Of a stretch of 38,048 nucleotides of DNA, positions 8,188 to 17,152 are shown one piece after another. This DNA comes from Rhizobium leucaenae USDA 9039 (GTDB lineage: Bacteria > Pseudomonadota > Alphaproteobacteria > Rhizobiales > Rhizobiaceae). The notes beneath the pieces are model-generated. The model was given only the letters and a program-made list of their open reading frames with translations, made no database searches and was not told where the DNA came from. How positions within the stretch are numbered: position 1 is the stretch's first letter; each line of letters starts with the position of its first letter. The stretch is from NCBI RefSeq assembly GCF_000426285.1, contig NZ_AUFB01000035.1, forward strand, positions 1-38,048. Reading direction: 5' to 3'. Made by a program: the position numbers and the translations under genes.

Positions 8188-8597
8188 TTTAACCCCTTCG
8201 GTCGCCGCTTTTCAGCTGCGCGCTTTTCTTCCTGTGAACCTGGGCCTGATCAAGTGCGAGCAGCAAAACCTCGACTTGAGGACAGCTTTCGCTTGCCCGA
8301 CCCGCTCAGATGATATTGCCTGTAGGTGCTAGCTTCATCGCACCATTTCGCTCCGGGGTGACGCCGGGTTCCTGCAATCTTCCTCGCTTTTTGCAGGAAT
8401 TCGCTATCGGTGGAGGCTTTGCTGATTTGACCCGTGCGGTCGGCTCATTGGGTTGGATCGACCGCGGAGACATAGGTTGAAGAACAAAGCGAGGATCGAG
8501 GGTGCTTGAGGACCGGCCCACCTCAGGTGAGATTGGAATGTCAGGCCACACTCTCCACCCATCGCAAGCGTCCGCGCAGCCTCAAAACATCACCAGC
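8188..8597. other. Gene-free interval upstream of the aminotransferase
   Basis: No convincing coding region in about 410 bases. It separates two minus-strand genes and most likely carries the promoter for the aminotransferase-to-gdhA set. The only clear structure is the inverted repeat at 8369-8399. I found no good sigma-54 pair or NifA-type TGT-N10-ACA site here. Confidence 0.5.
8369..8399. repeat. 9-base perfect inverted repeat
   Basis: TTCCTGCAA at 8369-8377 is matched exactly by its reverse complement at 8391-8399, with 13 bases between the arms, so the arm centres are 22 bases apart (about two helical turns). It lies about 180 bases upstream of the minus-strand aminotransferase. This geometry fits a dimeric regulator operator. 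A transcript hairpin is also possible, but there is no following T-run. Confidence 0.5.
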
Positions 8598-9653
8598 CTA
8601 CTTGACTAGCACCGTTCCTCCCAGGACATCGCACTCGTTGGGGGCAGCATGGACGCTCCAATCAACCCGGTCAGCGGATAGCGCGAACACGCCCATCGCC
8701 AGAGTTTGCGACCCATCGATTGTTCCGTTCTTGTAGATCGGCACCGTCTCATCGAATAGAGCGACTTCTGCGTCTTCAGCGAGCCTTTGTCCGGCAGTAA
8801 CCCGGTCCACTGCCGCCTGACGATCGCGGGAAGAGGCGCTGATGGTCTGCTCCAACTGGGCGAATTCTTCGAAGATCAAATGGTTCGCATGGCCTTGGGG
8901 GGTGACGGCCTCCCGAATGGCGCAGCCTGAAGCGGGAGCCTCGATTGAGACGAGCCGGCGCGTTTTCGTCTCGCCGAGATTATGATGGAATCCGCTGGCA
9001 CGGTCCTTGCGCTTGAGGATTTCTACCGCATCGCATAACGACCTTGAGTCGAGGATCGCGCGGCAGATGATGTGTCGGGGTACTCCAGGCTGAAGATCAT
9101 GCGCGGTGATGTTATTTATCGTCTGCACGAGCCCCATCTCATTGAAGCCAAACGTGTGGCCGGGCAGCATGCCAGGGTACATGAAGCTGGCCCAGGCTGG
9201 TCCCTCGTCCGGCTCGACTTCAACCCAAAAGCAGGCGCCGAGGAGCGCTTGGTCACCGTCCTCGTTATGGGCAATTATTGCGGGGCGGTCGTCCTGCGCC
9301 GGCAGCAGGAGTGTCGTGCATCCATTGGCAGCAACCGACCCTGTTGCCGGGGAGACATCCTCGGGAAGCCGAAGGTCTCCGCGGCAATTCCAGAGGAAGA
9401 TCGAATCGAAATCTTGACCGGCGCCTTCGGCGATGCCCTCGATTTCGCGCACAAAGCGGGGATAGGTTGCGCGCGCCGCAGCTTCGAGAGCCTTCAAATA
9501 TGCAGATCGGCGCCACCGGGTATCCAACGCCCGATATTCTTCAGTGTGCAAGACGCGCTCTCGGAAAGCAGAAGCGCTTGCTCGTCCGAGTGTCACGCCG
9601 ATCGAGAAGGCATCGCCCTTGGCACGGACGCGCGAAATGGGATTTTTGGACAT
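8598..9653 (-). CDS. C45 family autoproteolytic acyltransferase/hydrolase, copy 1
   Basis: Member of the acyl-CoA:6-aminopenicillanate acyltransferase (IAT) family, Ntn hydrolases that form or cleave amide bonds after self-cleavage before a cysteine. The expected processing and nucleophile residue is Cys112 in ANGCTTLLLPA. The following AIIAHNEDGD block is the typical active-site strand. LVQTINNI, CRAILDSRSLCDAV and AVTPQGHANHLI match the family. Length is 351 residues and no signal peptide is seen, so it is probably cytoplasmic. The start has GAGGAAAG upstream. It follows the DoeA-like M24 gene, suggesting hydrolysis of an N-acyl amino compound. A clear paralogue lies at 29359-30405. Substrate unknown. 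Confidence 0.85.
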   Translation of the reverse strand: MSKNPISRVRAKGDAFSIGVTLGRASASAFRERVLHTEEYRALDTRWRRSAYLKALEAAARATYPRFVREIEGIAEGAGQDFDSIFLWNCRGDLRLPEDVSPATGSVAANGCTTLLLPAQDDRPAIIAHNEDGDQALLGACFWVEVEPDEGPAWASFMYPGMLPGHTFGFNEMGLVQTINNITAHDLQPGVPRHIICRAILDSRSLCDAVEILKRKDRASGFHHNLGETKTRRLVSIEAPASGCAIREAVTPQGHANHLIFEEFAQLEQTISASSRDRQAAVDRVTAGQRLAEDAEVALFDETVPIYKNGTIDGSQTLAMGVFALSADRVDWSVHAAPNECDVLGGTVLVK

Positions 9654-9706
9654 GCGACTTTCCTCATCGTTTCTTTCGCACTTGAGGTGTCCAATTCAAG
9701 GAAGCC

Positions 9707-9728
9707 ACGCCTCCTTGTGGCAAGGCGT
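9707..9728. terminator. Hairpin between the M24 and C45 genes
   Basis: ACGCCT at 9707-9712 pairs with AGGCGT at 9723-9728. An alternative inner stem CCTTG/CAAGG with a 3-base loop lies within. It is about 45 bases beyond the M24 stop codon on the minus strand. No T-run follows, so it could be a weak terminator or an mRNA-processing structure. Confidence 0.3.
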
Positions 9729-9771
9729 CACCGGGCGCATTGTGGATCACGATTTCGCCCGGGGATTGGAC

Positions 9772-10953
9772 TCACTCGATAACGAGCAACTTGCGGGGGA
9801 CATTGGACAGGAATTCGACTTCGCCCTCCGTGATCAAGAAACTTTCGGTAATTTCGATACCCCAGTCGTCGTACCAAAGCCCGGACATGAAATGAAATGT
9901 CATGCCTGGGCGCAGCTCGGTCTTATCACCGTCGCGGAAGCTGGCGGAGTTCTCGCCCCACGCCGGCGGGTATCCCATGCCAATGGAGTAGCCGGCGCGG
10001 CTTGCCTTCTTCAGACCGTATTTCGCAAGGGCATTTCCGTAGGCCAGAGCGATATCTTCGCAGTAATTTCCCACCACAGCCTTCTCAAGGCCGGCGCTCA
10101 TGCCTTCCAAAACGGCCTTCTCAGCATCCAGCATTTGCTGGCTCGGCTTACCGAGATAGTACGACCGAGAGAGCGGGCAGTGGTACCGTTTGTGTACACC
10201 AGCAAGTTCAAAGAAGATGCTTTCGTTCGCGCGAATGGGCTTATCAGTCCACGTCAGATGAGGAGCTGAGGCATCGGCACCGGCGCCAAGGTTGGGTACG
10301 GCTGACGGATAGTCTCCCCAGTAGTCGCCCACACCACGGGTGCCAACATAGGAAATTTCAGCGATTATGTCCGACTGTTTTACTTCCGGCCGCAGCACCT
10401 CTGTGATGCGCTCATACATCGCTTCGACAATCTTGCCGGCGCCGCGCATATATTCGATTTCACGAGGGGATTTGACGATGCGTTCCCAGTTGATCATGCG
10501 CATGGCGTTTTTGAAGCGCGCGTTGGGAAGTGCGGCTGTAAGGGCTTCGAAACCGGCCGGTGAGAAATAGTAGCTGTCCTTCTCCAGACCGATTATGGCT
10601 GAACCGTGCCCCTCATCCGTGAGGAACTGGCCAAGAACGGTCATGGGGTGCAAGGTGTCTGACTGAACGTAGTGGTCCTCGTACCACCTGATCCGATCCT
10701 CGCCGATATATGCCGTGCGACGGCATCCATTGGCATCCTGACCACGGCCGAACCAGAGGGGATCCTTGTCCTTTGACACAACAACACATTGTGGCACGTA
10801 GAACGAGTTGCCCTCGTAACCGGTAAGCCAGCCCATGTTAGCGGGATCGGTAACGACCAGTACGTCTATGCCAGCTCGCTCCATGGCGCTGCGCGCCTTC
10901 TCGAGGCGTGTTCTGTATTCAGAAAGTTCGAACCGTAGTTTCTCGTCAGACAT
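9772..10953 (-). CDS. M24 family hydrolase, ectoine hydrolase (DoeA/EutD)-like, copy 1
   Basis: A 393-residue pita-bread protein related to creatinase and Xaa-Pro peptidases. The closest type I recognise is ectoine hydrolase DoeA/EutD, which opens the ectoine ring to N-acetyl-diaminobutyrate. Supporting blocks are NMGWLTGYEGNSFYVPQ, GDYPSAVPNLGAGADASAPH, FFELAGVHKRYHCPLSRSYY, GYPPAWGENSASFRDGD and GLWYDDWGIEITESF. His232 in the APHLTW block occupies the creatinase catalytic His position. The two aspartate metal ligands of true M24 peptidases are absent, consistent with a metal-independent creatinase/DoeA mechanism. The start has AAAGGAA upstream. It lies 30 bases downstream of the racemase-like gene in an eut-like cluster. 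The substrate could be ectoine or a related cyclic or acylated amino compound. Confidence 0.8.
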   Translation of the reverse strand: MSDEKLRFELSEYRTRLEKARSAMERAGIDVLVVTDPANMGWLTGYEGNSFYVPQCVVVSKDKDPLWFGRGQDANGCRRTAYIGEDRIRWYEDHYVQSDTLHPMTVLGQFLTDEGHGSAIIGLEKDSYYFSPAGFEALTAALPNARFKNAMRMINWERIVKSPREIEYMRGAGKIVEAMYERITEVLRPEVKQSDIIAEISYVGTRGVGDYWGDYPSAVPNLGAGADASAPHLTWTDKPIRANESIFFELAGVHKRYHCPLSRSYYLGKPSQQMLDAEKAVLEGMSAGLEKAVVGNYCEDIALAYGNALAKYGLKKASRAGYSIGMGYPPAWGENSASFRDGDKTELRPGMTFHFMSGLWYDDWGIEITESFLITEGEVEFLSNVPRKLLVIE

Positions 10954-10983
10954 TTCAGTTCCTTTAGATTTGGATGCGCTAAG

Positions 10984-11700
10984 TCAGACGCGGGCGGTCA
11001 CAGTCGCAAGCGTCAGTTTGCAGAGGTCGGTAATGTCGTAGATGGGCAGTCCTGTCTTCAGCCGAAGGGCATTTGCAACGACAGGGAAGCCAGTGCACTC
11101 GAAGAGTATCATCGCAATCTCGGGGTGGTCGGAGCGCAGTTGATCGATACGGGCACCGACCTCCTGCTGGATCTGATCCAGCGCTGTCCGCACGAACGGC
11201 CGCGCCACGGCATTGCGCACGTATACACCACCTTCGATGCCTCCGACGACCACGCGCTTCCGATCCGCCGGGTGCTGGATGCCCAACAGGTCTTCGGTGC
11301 AATGTCGCGAATCCGCTGTTAATACCGCGAGCTTTTTCGCGGGCGATAGCTGACGTAACAAAGTCGGAATGAGTAGAAGGCTTGAGGTTATGACGGGTAC
11401 ATTGACTGCTGCAGAGATTGCAGACTGGTGGCGGATAAGGAAGCCGCAGTCAGCGGCAACAACGTTGGCACCTCGATCGACCAATCGCTGTGCAGCCGCA
11501 ATGCAGGCGTGTTCCAGCGAAGCATCACCTCGAATGACAACCTCTGCAAAGGCGCCTTCCACCATTTCCGTGATCACAGGCCCGCCAAACGTTGCCGGGT
11601 GCAATAGGGATCCTTCGCGCGGGCTAAGAAGCGGACTGTCTGGTGACACGCCTTCATCCAGCTCAAGTAGTCCAAGAACAGTGCTGCTTTGCGAAGTCAT
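10984..11700 (-). CDS. Aspartate/glutamate racemase-like protein (EutA-like)
   Basis: A 238-residue member of the Asp/Glu/hydantoin racemase superfamily, which also includes maleate isomerases and EutA of ectoine utilisation. Two conserved cysteines that would act as the acid-base pair are present: one in VVAADCGFLIRHQ (about residue 85) and one in MILFECTGFPVVANAL near the C-terminus. The N-terminal segment HPATFGGPVITEMVEGA is less typical. It sits between the EutC-like gene and the DoeA-like gene, which is why I compare it with EutA. Whether it racemises an amino acid or isomerises another acid cannot be said. The start has a modest GGAA site. Confidence 0.75.
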   Translation of the reverse strand: MTSQSSTVLGLLELDEGVSPDSPLLSPREGSLLHPATFGGPVITEMVEGAFAEVVIRGDASLEHACIAAAQRLVDRGANVVAADCGFLIRHQSAISAAVNVPVITSSLLLIPTLLRQLSPAKKLAVLTADSRHCTEDLLGIQHPADRKRVVVGGIEGGVYVRNAVARPFVRTALDQIQQEVGARIDQLRSDHPEIAMILFECTGFPVVANALRLKTGLPIYDITDLCKLTLATVTARV

Positions 11701-11821
11701 GATGAAGTTCCTCGATTTCGGACGGGTTTGGTCAATGCGAGTATCGTAAGACGTGTGAACTTGCTCGACTGCGCCTCACGCCCAGGCGGCCACCGACTTC
11801 AGTGCCGGCCCAGGCACGTCA

Positions 11822-12811
11822 TCAGTCTATTGTTGTTCCGGCTTTGACGGCCAGCGCTCTTGCGAAAGCAAGATTTGCAATGGCAGTGTCTTGAATACCC
11901 GTCCCGGTCAGATCGGCGATCGTGATCTGGCGATCGTCGGTGCGTCCAGCCACAGCACCGGCAACAATCTGGCCGAGTTCTCGAAGGGCACGATCTTCCG
12001 CGACAGCCCCCGCCTCAATCGCGTGATGCAACTCACCGAGGCGTCGCGTCTGAGCGAGGCTGTCAGCCACGTAGAGATCGGCGCGCGCAATAGCCTCGGC
12101 CTCTACTTCGTTCTTGTGTTCGGCATCGGAGCCCATCGCCGTGATGTGCTGTCCTTGTTCGAGCCATCGAGCTTCCAGGATCGGCTGATCAGCCGGCGTT
12201 GTGGTGATGATCACATGCGCACCGGCAACGGCTGCTTCCCGGCTATCGGAAGCGATGACGCTGATGCCCAATTGGTCAGACAGTTCTCGGGCCGTCTTGT
12301 TGGCTTTGGCAGCGTCACGCGCCCAAATCCGCGCCTCACGAATTTGTCGGACCAGCATGAGCGCCTGCAACTGTAGGCGCGCCTGCATACCAGCGCCAAA
12401 GACAGCAGCCACCGACGCGTCTTTGCGAGCGAGGTGCATTGCAGCCACGGCACCTGCTGCGGCCGTCCGAACATCGGTGAGATAACCATTATCCAGCAAC
12501 AATGCTTGAACCAAACCGGTCTTGCTTGACAGCAAAACCATAAGGCCGTTTGTACTGGGCAAGCCAATTTCGGGATTGCCGAAAAAGCCGGGGCTGATCT
12601 TGATGGCGAAGCCATCGAGACCAGGTACGTAGGCCGTCTTGACGTCAACCTCACCGCGATGCTCCAAAATATCGAGGCGAAGAATTGGCGGCATCACCAC
12701 TTTTTTTGTTGCAAGCGTGCGAAATGCCTCTTCCACGCAACGCACAGCCTCCAGATCAAGAGTCACCAGATCTCTCAGTTGCCGTTCAGTCAAAATGGTC
12801 ATCGATCTCAT
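11822..12811 (-). CDS. eutC: Ornithine cyclodeaminase/mu-crystallin family protein, EutC-like
   Basis: A 330-residue NAD-binding protein of the ornithine cyclodeaminase/mu-crystallin family. The length and the block ITAMGSDAEHKNEVEAEA match EutC, assigned to hydroxyectoine/ectoine utilisation, rather than true ornithine cyclodeaminase. The dinucleotide loop is AAVFGAGMQARLQLQAL. The acidic residue expected to activate the substrate is in IADLTGTGIQDTAIA. The start codon overlaps the stop of the upstream EutB-like gene by four bases (ATGA), showing tight translational coupling, with GAGGA eight bases upstream. The two proteins probably act consecutively on one amino acid, for example 2,3-elimination to an enamine/imine followed by reduction. 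Confidence 0.82.
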   Translation of the reverse strand: MRSMTILTERQLRDLVTLDLEAVRCVEEAFRTLATKKVVMPPILRLDILEHRGEVDVKTAYVPGLDGFAIKISPGFFGNPEIGLPSTNGLMVLLSSKTGLVQALLLDNGYLTDVRTAAAGAVAAMHLARKDASVAAVFGAGMQARLQLQALMLVRQIREARIWARDAAKANKTARELSDQLGISVIASDSREAAVAGAHVIITTTPADQPILEARWLEQGQHITAMGSDAEHKNEVEAEAIARADLYVADSLAQTRRLGELHHAIEAGAVAEDRALRELGQIVAGAVAGRTDDRQITIADLTGTGIQDTAIANLAFARALAVKAGTTID

Positions 12812-13797
12812 GACGTGGTCCTCGCAATAATATCTGCTGTCTCATCGCTCACGACGCGACGATGTAAATTCATATCGATGTTGCGGCCCGACAGCACAGT
12901 CACGACGGGTCCATGAAGGTTGCGCACTTTGTTCGCCAGGAGCGCCGCGATGCCAATCGCCCCTGCGCCTTCGACGATCTCGCGCTCCTGGAGGTATGCA
13001 TGTCGGATGCCAGCCGCTATTTCGGCTTCGCTCAACAAAATGACATCGTCCAAGAGGTCGCGGCACATGGGAAAAGTCCATTGATTGGCGAGGCCAATCC
13101 CGCCGCCGAGCGAATCCGCCAGACTTTCAAACTCATCGACCTGCACCGGGCGACCTGCATCAAGGCTTGCCTTCATCGCAGCGCCGCGATCCATCGTGAG
13201 CCCAATGATACGCACATCCGGCCGCTGGCTTTTCACGGCTGCCGCCACCCCAGAAGCCAAACCGCCCCCCGAGAGCTGGATGAGCACAGTCGCCACGTCC
13301 GGCAACGCTTCGACGATTTCTAGCCCTAGCGTTCCTTGACCGGCAATGATTGCCGGGTGATCGAACGGCGGGACGAGGCACCGTCCCTCGCCCGCCAACC
13401 TCTCGGCCTCTTCCTGAGCGTTATCCTGGGATTTTCCGACGATACGGACCTCGGCACCTAACCGGCGAATTTCCGAGACCTTGTTTTCGGGGACCAGGTT
13501 CGACATGCAGATCGTGGCCGTCACACCACACGTGTTGGCTGCGAACGACAGAGCACGACCGTGATTGCCCGTCGACGCGGCCACAACGCCGCGTGCCCGC
13601 TCGTCCGCGGACAGTTGAAGAATGGCATTGAAGGCGCCGCGCAGCTTGAAACTGCCTGTCGTCTGATGGTGCTCCAGCTTTAGATATACGGGCACAGCGC
13701 AACAGTTCGACAGAGACGGAGAATGCGCGAGCGGCGTAGTGAGTATGTGATCTTTGATGCGCCGTTTTGCGCCTTCAATGTCGTCGAGGTCAATCAT
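12808..13797 (-). CDS. eutB: Threonine dehydratase-like PLP enzyme, EutB-like
   Basis: A fold-type II PLP enzyme of the threonine/serine dehydratase family, 329 residues. The PLP lysine is in the TTGSFKLRGAFNAI block (about residue 51). ASTGNHGRALSFAA is the substrate loop and QLSGGGLASGVAAAVK the phosphate-binding glycine loop. There is no C-terminal ACT-like domain, as in catabolic dehydratases and EutB. The ATG at 13797 follows a GGAGGGAGGACC site; a TTG codon just before it is less likely. Pairing with an overlapping EutC-like gene is the hallmark of hydroxyectoine utilisation clusters, where EutB is thought to eliminate water. A different beta-hydroxy amino acid substrate is possible here. 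Confidence 0.82.
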   Translation of the reverse strand: MIDLDDIEGAKRRIKDHILTTPLAHSPSLSNCCAVPVYLKLEHHQTTGSFKLRGAFNAILQLSADERARGVVAASTGNHGRALSFAANTCGVTATICMSNLVPENKVSEIRRLGAEVRIVGKSQDNAQEEAERLAGEGRCLVPPFDHPAIIAGQGTLGLEIVEALPDVATVLIQLSGGGLASGVAAAVKSQRPDVRIIGLTMDRGAAMKASLDAGRPVQVDEFESLADSLGGGIGLANQWTFPMCRDLLDDVILLSEAEIAAGIRHAYLQEREIVEGAGAIGIAALLANKVRNLHGPVVTVLSGRNIDMNLHRRVVSDETADIIARTTS

Positions 13798-13826
13798 CAA
13801 GGTCCTCCCTCCGCACCAGCCGCGCG

Positions 13827-15011
13827 TTACGCGCTTTGAAAGAGTTCCCAGCAGTAGCGGATCGCCAGCTCGGTTGTCGGGACGAGAGTCTGGTCGGACA
13901 CCCCGAACGTCGGCGTATGGACGCCGGATTCGTTTCCCGGCTCCTTGCTGCCGAACCAGAAATAGATTGACGGGATGCAGCCGGAGTAAAAACCAAAGTC
14001 ATCGCTGCCGGAGCTTGCCGAACCCTCGATATATTTGTCCTCGCCATCGGACTGCACGACGATCTGCTTGAATCGCTCGACCATTGAGTTGTCGTTGACC
14101 ACAGGAGGCTCGCCCGCGTGTGAGCTAAATTCGGCCCGGCCTCGATGGATCGCAGCAACGCCCTCGGCAATTTCGCGCACCCGTTGAACCAGCAACTTTC
14201 TCCTCTCGGGACTGCTCGTCCGGATCGTTCCGGTCATTGTGACCGAAGGGCAGATTATGTTCGTCGCTTCCCCGCCGTGGATCGTGCCGATCGTAACGAC
14301 AGCGCCATCGTCAACCGGCATTTCGCGCGACACCACCTTCTGAACTTCGTTGATGAAGGCGCCTGCTATCGCGATCGCGTCCACGCCCAAGTGAGGCTTG
14401 GCGCCGTGTGCCATCGTCCCGATAAATTCGAGCGAGAACTGATCCGCTGACTTTGTTACGGCGCCCGCACGGGCGCCATAGGAGCCGGCTGGAATGTCAG
14501 TGCGGACATGAAATCCCACTGCGGCGTCGAACCCGTCTAGCAAGTTTTCTTCAACGACAGTCCGGCCGCCAAGTGGTTCTGCTTCTTCAGCGGGTTGAAA
14601 GAACACTCGCAGCCTGCCTGAGAAATTTTCGCGCATGCGATGGAAAGCGAGCGCCGTTCCCAAGGCGATTGAGCCATGCATGTCATGACCGCACGCATGC
14701 ATGACGCCTGGCACTTGCGACCGATACGGCAGGTCGTCGCGGGCTTCCTGAATGGGAAGCGCGTCGATGTCTCCGCGCATCGCGATCGAACGATTTGCGC
14801 CTGGGGCCAAGCCCTGGATATCGACATAGACACCGGTCTTGTGAAACGTCTTTGCTTCGGTCAGGCCGAAGGCGGCCAAGGTCTCGATAATCCGCTTCTG
14901 GGTCTTCCACTCGTTGTTGGAAAGTTCGGGCTCGCGATGCATGGCGTGCCGCATCTCGACGACTGCGTTACGCTCGACCTCGGAGAGGAAGTTGTTGGTA
15001 GGCATGTTCAT
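13827..15011 (-). CDS. M20 family amidohydrolase (N-acyl amino acid hydrolase)
   Basis: A 394-residue zinc-type M20D peptidase related to hippurate hydrolase, aminoacylase and indole-acetyl-amino-acid hydrolase. Metal and catalytic residues are visible: Asp in RGDIDALP, Cys107 and His109 in VMHACGHDMHGS, the Glu pair at 142-143 in FQPAEEAEPLGG, and the C-terminal His in HTPTFG. A dimerisation domain starts around FSLEFIGTMAHGAKPHLGVDAI. The start has AGGAGA upstream. It is the first gene of the M20-eutB-eutC-eutA-M24-C45 series. In ectoine clusters the deacetylase (DoeB/EutE) belongs to a different family, so this enzyme may replace it by removing the acyl group from an acylated amino acid. 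Confidence 0.87.
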   Translation of the reverse strand: MNMPTNNFLSEVERNAVVEMRHAMHREPELSNNEWKTQKRIIETLAAFGLTEAKTFHKTGVYVDIQGLAPGANRSIAMRGDIDALPIQEARDDLPYRSQVPGVMHACGHDMHGSIALGTALAFHRMRENFSGRLRVFFQPAEEAEPLGGRTVVEENLLDGFDAAVGFHVRTDIPAGSYGARAGAVTKSADQFSLEFIGTMAHGAKPHLGVDAIAIAGAFINEVQKVVSREMPVDDGAVVTIGTIHGGEATNIICPSVTMTGTIRTSSPERRKLLVQRVREIAEGVAAIHRGRAEFSSHAGEPPVVNDNSMVERFKQIVVQSDGEDKYIEGSASSGSDDFGFYSGCIPSIYFWFGSKEPGNESGVHTPTFGVSDQTLVPTTELAIRYCWELFQSA

Positions 15012-15097
15012 GGTGGTCTCCTGGTCTAGTCGTCATGGTGTCTGTTGTTGCACCTAGCAGCGGAGCTGCGCGGCCCGTCGATTCGAATGCACATCAC

Positions 15098-15110
15098 GCA
15101 GGGTCCCTGC
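15098..15110. promoter_or_regulatory. 13-base palindrome, candidate operator
   Basis: GCAGGGTCCCTGC is a perfect palindrome around a central T/A pair. It lies in the 142-base interval between the Lrp/AsnC regulator gene and the M20 gene, about 90 bases upstream of the M20 start. A site for the adjacent regulator is plausible but unproven. Confidence 0.35.
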
Positions 15111-15152
15111 ATAAATGGAGGTGACACTGGATCCGTCGCTGCGACATCATCA

Positions 15153-15620
15153 CTACACCTCGAGCGGGATAGCGAAGCTGGCCTTGAGACGGTCCATCAC
15201 AACCATGGTCTTGAAGCCTTTGATATCTGCGTTTTCATAGAAAAACCGGCGCGTGAAGTGCTCGTAGTCCTGCATATCTTTCGCGGTAATCACGAGCATG
15301 AAGTCGGCATCTCCCGTTACGTAGAAACCCATCATCACCTCACGCGTATTTCGTATCGCAGCCTTGAATCGATCGACGATGTCGGCCCTTTCCCGTTCAA
15401 GGGACACCATGACGATCATGGTGATGTGTCGTCCGACTGCTTTGGGCGAGACGATGGAAACGTCTCCCTCGATGACGCCCTCGTTGCGCAACCTTCTCAA
15501 ACGCCGTTGGCACGCCGTCGGCGAGAGGTGGACCATCCCCGCGAGTTCTTCAGAGGTCAGCCGGTTGTTTTTCTGAACGGCTTGGAGAAGCGCAATGTCG
15601 GCGCGATCGAGTTCAACCAT
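15153..15620 (-). CDS. Lrp/AsnC family transcriptional regulator
   Basis: A 155-residue feast/famine regulator. The N-terminal helix-turn-helix spans about residues 15-50 (NNRLTSEELAGMVHLSPTAC, then QRRLRRLRNEGVIEG). The C-terminal RAM ligand-binding domain includes GDADFMLVITAKDMQDYEHF. The ATG at 15620 has GGAGG at ideal spacing; a GTG one codon upstream is possible. Ectoine degradation clusters commonly carry an AsnC-type regulator (DoeX), and from memory NGR234 has y4tD next to similar genes. It lies upstream of the M20-eutB-eutC series on the same strand and probably senses an amino acid intermediate of that pathway. Confidence 0.88.
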   Translation of the reverse strand: MVELDRADIALLQAVQKNNRLTSEELAGMVHLSPTACQRRLRRLRNEGVIEGDVSIVSPKAVGRHITMIVMVSLERERADIVDRFKAAIRNTREVMMGFYVTGDADFMLVITAKDMQDYEHFTRRFFYENADIKGFKTMVVMDRLKASFAIPLEV

Positions 15621-15801
15621 CACCTACCTCCCCGAAAGAAGAACCTGGGGAGCCCGCGCGGAGGCCTGCAGCGCCGATGCGACCTGGCATAGGCCGGTTG
15701 CTTCGACGTTCCCGGCGCAGATACTCGTCCGAACTGGTTAGGCCATTTCGGAAACGAAGCAGACATGCTGGAACCAGACGAGTATGCACCGGATACAGTC
15801 T

Positions 15802-16980
15802 CTATTTGACGAAGAGCTTGCGCGGCGTCTTCGTCAGGGGCTCGTAACCCGTTTCGGAGACCGCAAAGCTCTGTGTGATCGTGATCCCGACATTGTCGAG
15901 CCACAGGCCAGGCATCATGTGGAACACCATACCCGGCTTGAGTACGGTTTCGTCGCCCTTGCGAATGCTTGCCGTTCGTTCGCCTGAGGCCGGAGGGAAC
16001 CCAATGCCGGTCGGATAACCAATGCGAGACTCTTTCTCGATCCCGTGGCGGGCAAGCGCCTTGCGGAAGTCGGCATCGACCTGCGAGCAGGTGCGACCGG
16101 GCCGAACTGCTTCCAGCCCGGCATTCAAGGCCTCAACAGCGATTTCCGACAGGTTCAGGAAAGCGGATGAAGGCTGGCCGACGACGATCGTGCGCGCCAG
16201 GTTGACCTGGTAGCGATGCCGGCAACCGTTCAGTTCCAGGTTGACAACGGTGGACTCCGGCAGGGGGTCGTCCGTCCAGGCGGCATGCGGCGCGATTGAG
16301 CGTTCGCCAATGCACAAATCGGGGGGGCAACAAGGATAGTCGCCACCGAACTCGGGCGTGCCCGAAATCTGCTGGTGATAGATCGCAGCAGCAATATCGC
16401 ACTCACGGACCCCGGCTTGCACCATATCGATGACGCGCGTCATGGCGGCATCCGCAAGCTGGCCAGCTTGATGCATAATGGCCACCTCGGCTGGGCTCTT
16501 TACGAGCCGGATCCATCCAACAAGAAGATCGGCGTCGACGAACTCTGCATTCGGCAAGGCTCGCGTGAGATCTGCGTGGCCGCGGGCCGGATAGTAATAT
16601 CCCCCCATCTCGACGCCGATACGCGCCTTTTCCCCTCCGAGCTCCTTCACGATATCGGCCATGAAAGTATAGGCCGACAGCGTTGCCGATTGAACATAGG
16701 TGTCGGGATAGGCTCGGATATTGTCCTCGGCCAGATAGGTGGTCATGGAAGCCGAAACACGGTCCATGAAACGGCCGATCCAAATCGGTTCTGCGTGGTC
16801 TTGCGCCACAATCACCATTTGCGGTGTGTAGAAGGAATACGCATTATAGCCGGTAAGGTAGTTCTGGTTCGGCGGTTCTGAGAGGAGGAGGATGTCAATC
16901 TCTCTCTTCGCCATTTCCTTTTTAACGGCTGCTAGACGGGTCTGGAATTCTCCCAGTGCGAAGTGCAATTCTTTTATCAT
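15802..16980 (-). CDS. M24 family hydrolase, ectoine hydrolase (DoeA/EutD)-like, copy 2
   Basis: A 392-residue paralogue of the 9772-10953 protein. It shares the N-terminal block NQNYLTGYNAYSFYTPQMV, GGDYPCCPPDLCIG with APH, GYPTGIGFPPASGERTASIR, and a C-terminal GLWLDNVGITITQSF. The last block has Thr and Gln where copy 1 has Glu and Glu (GIEITES), so the catalytic or binding carboxylates differ. M24 metal aspartates are absent (NLELNGCRHRYQVNLARTI). The ATG at 16980 follows GGGAG. The open frame runs 68 codons further to 17184, but that part is unrelated and overlaps the upstream gene. Divergence from copy 1 suggests a second substrate or step. Confidence 0.8.
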   Translation of the reverse strand: MIKELHFALGEFQTRLAAVKKEMAKREIDILLLSEPPNQNYLTGYNAYSFYTPQMVIVAQDHAEPIWIGRFMDRVSASMTTYLAEDNIRAYPDTYVQSATLSAYTFMADIVKELGGEKARIGVEMGGYYYPARGHADLTRALPNAEFVDADLLVGWIRLVKSPAEVAIMHQAGQLADAAMTRVIDMVQAGVRECDIAAAIYHQQISGTPEFGGDYPCCPPDLCIGERSIAPHAAWTDDPLPESTVVNLELNGCRHRYQVNLARTIVVGQPSSAFLNLSEIAVEALNAGLEAVRPGRTCSQVDADFRKALARHGIEKESRIGYPTGIGFPPASGERTASIRKGDETVLKPGMVFHMMPGLWLDNVGITITQSFAVSETGYEPLTKTPRKLFVK

Positions 16981-17152
16981 TCTTGATCTCCCATTCGGCC
17001 GCGGCTGCCGCGCCAATATTTCCCCGTCTGTCAGGGGGCAAAGCGGGCCGTCGTTATCCCTGTATTGATCGGCTCCTGATCGGCTCCACGCTTGAACCTG
17101 CAGCCTAAGGGCACGGCTGGATCGGAAGGCCGAACTCTCGTTTTTTGCTCCA

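Noticed and set aside
7354..8313. Plus-strand frame of 319 codons opposite the aminotransferase
   Set aside because: The minus-strand gene has a complete set of PLP motifs; the opposite frame has none.
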